Positions 47,178 to 51,100 of a DNA stretch of 51,100 nucleotides are shown here, one piece after another. Each line of letters starts with the position of its first letter. Position 1 is the stretch's first letter. The stretch lies in the NCBI GenBank assembly GCA_025529335.1, contig JAMYHX010000307.1:1-51100 (forward strand). The letters are read 5' to 3'. A model generated the notes under the pieces. It was not told the DNA's origin. It ran no database searches and was given only the letters and a program-made list of their open reading frames with translations. The stretch is from Rhizopus sp. PT2906. Lineage: Eukaryota; Mucoromycota; Mucoromycetes; Mucorales; Rhizopodaceae. Both the position numbers and the translations under genes were made by a program.

Positions 47178-49314
47178 ATGCTTAAATGTCTTACAACTAG
47201 AGCGAGGTTGACTCCTTGCTATAACGGCAGAAGCTTATTGCAAATGCATAAGCGATACAGCCGTTCTTTTCTGACAAGTCAACCGTTATATAATAGTCAA
47301 CCGAAGCAAGAGATAGCCAACAAGTCAAACAAGGGCGATGTGGTTCGTCTGCTTAAACTAGCCAAGCCAGAATCAAAAAATATAGCTGGTAATAATAATA
47401 AAAAACCTAAACACTGAAAAGACTAATCAGGCTATGTGTAGCTGCAACTGGTCTTTTGGCTGTGTCTTCGGCTATTACTATGGTAAATAACTACTTCATA
47501 ACAAAACGACTATGTTACTTATTACCTTTGAGCATTTAGTCGGTACCATTCTCTATGGGCAAAATAATTGATATTGTTACAAACCCTACTATAGACAGCT
47601 ACATGGGGTTAACCATGCCTGAGTTTGCAGGAGTCTTGTCAATGGTATTTACTGTTGGTGCAGCAGCAAACGCTGGTCGGGTTTTGTTGTTTAGAACATC
47701 AGGAGAAAGAATCATTCAAAGACTGCGCAATGACCTTTACAAGACAATTCTAAAGCAGGATATGTCATTTTTCGATAAAAATCGGACCGGCGAGTTAATA
47801 TCGCGATTATCTACAGATACGGCTATTGTTGGAAAAAGTCTAACAAATAATGTGAGCGATGGTTTAAGGTAAAGTACAGAGTTCGAAAATATATGATTGC
47901 AGTAACTGATATTTGAAAAAAAAAGGGCCTTGGCTACTGCTACTGTAGGCTCCACCATGATGGTGATTATTAGTCCAAAGCTAACAAGCATAATGATGTT
48001 AATTGTACCTCCTGTTGCTGCTTTTGGTATTATCTATGGCCGTTATGTCAAATCGCTATCTAGACAAACACAGACAGCACTTAGTGAGATTACAAAGGTG
48101 GGAGAAGAACGTCTTAGCAATATTCGTACGGTCCAAGCATTCGCTAAAGAGGATGTTGAAGAAAAGCGATATGCTCTTCGTGTAGAGGATGTCTACCAAT
48201 TAGCGAAAAAAGAAGCTATAGCTAGTGGTGCATTCTTTGGCGGTGCAGGATTGTCGGGTAATCTTGCTGTGCTAGCTGTACTATGGTATGGTGGCCAAAT
48301 GGTAATGCAAAACACAATCACTATTGGCGAATTGACATCTTTTATGCTTTACACTGCCTATGTTGGTACAGCTTTGGGTGGTATGACTCAATTTTATTCC
48401 GAGTTTATGAAGGGTGTAGGTGCATCAGATCGTATATTTAATCTTTTACAACGCAAGAGTTCTATTTCAACTGATGGTAAGTTTGCATCCAGACCATCTA
48501 CACACAAGTAGCTCATGTATTGTTTTAAGGTGGAAAGTTATTATCCGACCTAAAAGGAAGAATCATATTTAAAGACATTGACTTTGCTTATCCTACTCGT
48601 CGTCAGTCACCTATTTTCAAAAACTTCTCTCTCACCGTTGAGCCTGGTACTGTAATTGCCATCGTTGGTCCTTCAGGAACAGGTAAATCGACAATTGGAT
48701 CTCTTCTACTTCGTTACTATGACCCTGTTGCTGGAAGTATCTATATTGATGATACAAATATCAAGGACATTAATCTGCGTTGGTGGCGAGAGCAAGTTGG
48801 CGTCGTTTCACAAGAGCCTACACTATTTGCAGGCACTATTGCTGAAAATATTGCTTATGGACGCGAAAATGCTACCATGGAAGAAATCATGGAGGCTGCT
48901 ACTAAAGCCAACTGTGCTACATTTATCAACAGCTTTCATGATGGATATAATACACTAGTGGGTGAGCGAGGTGTCAGTTTGAGTGGCGGACAGAAGCAAC
49001 GTATTGCAATTGCTCGAGCTTTACTCAAGAATCCCAAGATACTGATATTAGACGAAGCAACGAGTGCGCTTGATTCTGAATCAGAGGTTTTGGTTCAAGA
49101 GGCTTTGAATCGCTTGATGCATGGTCGCACTGTGTTTACAATTGCTCATCGTCTTTCCACTATCCGCTCTGCTGATATAGTTGCCTGCTTAAGTGATGGC
49201 AAGGTTGCCGAACTTGGTACTTATCAAGATCTTTTAAGTCGTGAGAATGGTGTTTTCCGCAATTTAGTAGAGCTACAATCTTTAAGAGGAGAAGGCGAGA
49301 CTAATCATCGATAG
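47178..49314 (+). CDS. MDL1: Mitochondrial ABC half transporter (MDL1/ABCB10 type)
   Basis: Five exons: 47178-47388, 47442-47482, 47540-47868, 47926-48476, 48530-49314, giving 638 residues. The N-terminus is Arg/Lys-rich (MLKCLTTRARLTPCYNGRSL), fitting a mitochondrial presequence. One six-helix membrane domain follows, including FFDKNRTGELISRLSTDTAI and EERLSNIRTVQAFAKED. The nucleotide domain has Walker A GPSGTGKST (about 424-432), Q-loop VVSQEPTLFAGTIAENIAYG, signature LSGGQKQRIAIARALL, Walker B ILILDEATSALD and H-loop IAHRLST. The acceptor at 47441 was chosen because it gives PESKNIAAATGLLAVSSAIT, with family spacing; nearer AGs hit stops. Half transporters dimerise in the inner membrane; the yeast relative exports peptides and ABCB10 supports heme synthesis. 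Substrate here is unknown. It is convergent with MED22, 64 bp between stops. Confidence 0.93.
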
Positions 49315-49378
49315 TCTATATTTGTATATTCCCCTCCTTCTTTATTATTTACTAGAGTTATCATATACACTTGCATTA

Positions 49379-49922
49379 CTATTCATCAGTCAAAGAACGA
49401 TAATAAACTGTTTCTAAATCAAATATAGCTTTTGCTAATTCACTTCTCATGGTGCCTATTTTAGATTTTATCATATTTGTGCTCTCAGTGAGTTTCTCTG
49501 ACTGTGTTTTTCGTAGTTGCGCTAGTGTCTGAGAGTCATTGAGCAGTAAATATTGTTTCAATTCGTTTGTTAATGACAATAATGATTCACATGATCTCAC
49601 CTAAAGAATACAAAAAAAAAGTTAGTACAGAGGAACTAATGAGTCTAATTCATTACGATCTGTGCTGCTTGACTTTCTATCTGGTATCCTTCTTGAGCTA
49701 CTTTAAACTTGTCTTTGTCTTTATTCTTGAAGGGGGGTTTCAGTTTATTGTCCATAGTTTATTGTATTCTTTTACCTCTCCAATTCGCACAATGTCAGTG
49801 AAACAATCTACAAGCTTGGCTGTATCATCGTCTATACGTTTATTTAACTGATCGTCTACCTGGGCAAGGAAAGGACGAGGTGCGCTTTTGGTAGGATTAT
49901 GAAAGGGTGGTATAGTAGTCAT
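49379..49922 (-). CDS. MED22: Mediator subunit 22 (head module)
   Basis: Three exons: 49922-49776, 49725-49657, 49600-49379, all phase 0, giving 145 residues. It follows the MED22/Srb6 pattern: QVDDQLNKRIDDDTAKLVDC with FTDIVRIGE, then KFKVAQEGYQIESQAAQIVR with SCESLLSLTNELKQYLLLND. It is a short, all-helical protein with a coiled-coil C-terminus. It belongs to the Mediator head that contacts RNA polymerase II. Cyclin C, from the Mediator kinase module, is encoded about 25 kb away; the distance makes this probably coincidental. Confidence 0.88.
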
Positions 49923-50913
49923 ATGAAAAAAAAAAGATTAAAAAAAGGTGCGCTATGAATTACAGTGCGGCTGGTCGTTTATTTGCAAATGATACTTTGT
50001 TAAACAAAAAACAATTTGTCGATGGCCCATATAATCTTTAAAGTGAAGGTAATTCAATCAAGAACTGACTGTATTTAACGAAATAGAAGCCAATTGCAAA
50101 AAGCATGCATGAACTGATATTATTTCGTGCAAGATCTATTGTCTTCAATTTTTTTTTGTATGGAGGAGAACCACACAGAGGTGATGAAACTTTTCAGTTT
50201 ATTTATAAGTACATTGTCTTCAAGAATTCGCTGTTCTGTCTTAAATTAAATTCTCAAGCATTAACCGCCCATATATGTGCTATAGCCTTGATTGGCGGCA
50301 ACTATTAAAAAGCTACTGCAGCACGCATTAGATAAGTGTTGTCGCGATTCTTAATTACAAGTAGACCAACACTACATGCACCAGACAATAGACTAAAGAA
50401 TGTATTATAATTACACGTGATTGATCAACTAGAGATATAAATTAAAATAAATAACGTTTCTTTTTATCTCATCATAAAAGAAGAGTAATACTAGAGACAC
50501 TGCAAAATCCAAAAAAGGCAATACCCCCAAACTGCAAAATGCTCTTTTGAAAGCAAACTGAAGGCTGTTCAAGTGAAAAATGCATTATATAATTCGATTT
50601 ATACGTGAATGCTACAGTTCAGAGTGGCATAGTTTATAGACTGTGTTTTTAACAATAGCCCTATCACTCTTTATGGGGTTTTATATCAGCAATCATAGCT
50701 TATAGTAATGCATTGAATATATTTATGCATTGCTCATCATATGTTGACTGTTTTGCCTTTAAAAAGTAATAGAATTGGATTTACATTGCAAGTAGAGCAT
50801 TTAGCCTCATCACATCTATATATTGCTTATTGATTAAAGACTATTCCCAAAAGCTAATGTTTTGCACCAAAAAAACCTAAAAGAGAAGAAGAAAAAAAAA
50901 AAGGTCAGCAGCG
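49923..50913. other. Intergenic region with second repeat copy, no gene seen
   Basis: About 1 kb upstream of MED22 (minus) and before the candidate edge gene (plus). It includes copy B of the second dispersed repeat (about 50358-50462). The 67-codon frame at 50105-50308 has no recognisable content. Confidence 0.5.
50358..50462 (+). repeat. Second dispersed repeat family, copy B
   Basis: Same orientation as copy A at 44908-45120, with shared blocks GACCAACACTACATGCACCA, AATAGACTAA, ATAATTACACGTG and an AT-rich tail. It lacks about 100 bp of the middle of copy A. Confidence 0.55.
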
Positions 50914-51100
50914 ATGCTCAAAAGGCTTTTAAAGGTTCTGATTGTTGCTGCGACAACAGTCTTCAGATCGGCCATTGACCATCAGAACAAGGGACCAATT
51001 TCCCATAAAAACCATCAGATCATCAAATACCAGAGCAGCCTGCAAAGACTCGCAGTAGCAGACGTACCGTTGGGGTATGCATTGGCTGAACATTGTCAAT
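50914..51100 (+). CDS. Possible 5' end of a gene running off the window
   Basis: From ATG 50914 the frame stays open for 62 codons to the window edge. The N-terminus is basic then hydrophobic (MLKRLLKVLIVAATTVFRSA), like a signal peptide or membrane anchor, followed by a polar stretch with YQSSLQRLAVADVPLGYALA. GC content rises compared with the flank, as in the real genes here. A purine-rich A run precedes the ATG. I recognise no family, and the frame could still be chance or the first exon of a longer gene. Confidence 0.45.
   Translation, partial: MLKRLLKVLIVAATTVFRSAIDHQNKGPISHKNHQIIKYQSSLQRLAVADVPLGYALAEHCQ

Noticed and set aside
47389..47421. 33-nt intron in the ABC transporter gene (acceptor AAAAG)
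   Set aside because: It would be very short and puts a stop right after the junction; the acceptor at 47441 keeps the frame and family spacing.
50088..50102. GCCAATTGCAAAAAG, identical to part of dispersed repeat copy 1
   Set aside because: A 15-bp match in AT-rich DNA with no flanking similarity; probably chance.
1..51100. CRISPR array, prokaryotic operon or plasmid origin
   Set aside because: No regularly spaced identical repeats; spliced genes and fungal families show that the DNA is nuclear and eukaryotic.

Overview
The window is eukaryotic nuclear DNA from a fungus, most likely an early-diverging one of the Mucorales type (inference). It is AT-rich, full of A/T homopolymers, and its genes are cut by many short introns of about 50-80 nt with GT..AG ends. 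The proteins fit a fungus: Zn2Cys6 regulator, Rho1, GRAM/VASt lipid-transfer protein, caleosin, F-box proteins, aspartokinase and homoserine acetyltransferase. The tandem DUF8032-type protein and the transposase types resemble what I remember from Mucoromycota. I rebuilt all spliced models by hand from splice sites, reading phase and family conservation. In every complete model the summed exons are a multiple of three.

Layout. 1-520: truncated copy of an unclassified dispersed repeat. 0.87-6.9 kb: TEL2 and a duplicated-domain (DUF8032-like) protein. 8.14-10.03 kb: a Tc1/mariner-type DD34E element with long terminal inverted repeats and a broken transposase. 10.4-15.7 kb, all minus strand: an MMTAG2-like nuclear protein, mitochondrial branched-chain 2-oxo-acid dehydrogenase E1 beta, and an F-box protein. 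15.7-18.4 kb: gene-free repeat island with a second, inverted copy of the left-edge repeat. 18.4-24.0 kb, minus strand and tightly packed: Zn2Cys6 factor, aspartokinase, cyclin C. 24.9-29.8 kb: GRAM/VASt protein, homoserine O-acetyltransferase, and a convergent GTP cyclohydrolase I. 31.1-32.5 kb: small F-box protein and complex I subunit NDUFA6. 34.0-42.5 kb: a large RhoGEF, a caleosin with a long tail, Rho1 and a small secreted protein. 44.14 kb: tRNA-Val(AAC) between CACGTG palindromes. 44.3-46.6 kb: transposon graveyard, including a Tc1-like N-terminal fragment abutting what looks like a TnpB/Fanzor C-terminal fragment. 47.2-49.9 kb: mitochondrial MDL1-type ABC half transporter and Mediator subunit 22. 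50.9 kb to the edge: a possible partial gene.

How genes relate. Aspartokinase and homoserine O-acetyltransferase both lie on the aspartate-to-methionine route and sit about 4 kb apart. Cyclin C (kinase module) and MED22 (head module) are both Mediator parts. Rho1 and a DH-PH exchange factor lie about 2.3 kb apart. Several gene pairs are convergent with gaps of 11-64 bp. No CRISPR array, operon-type system or viral gene was seen. The items most worth a second look are the composite Tc1/Fanzor-like fossil, the inverted dispersed repeat family, and the A59/T25 tracts flanking one TEL2 exon.
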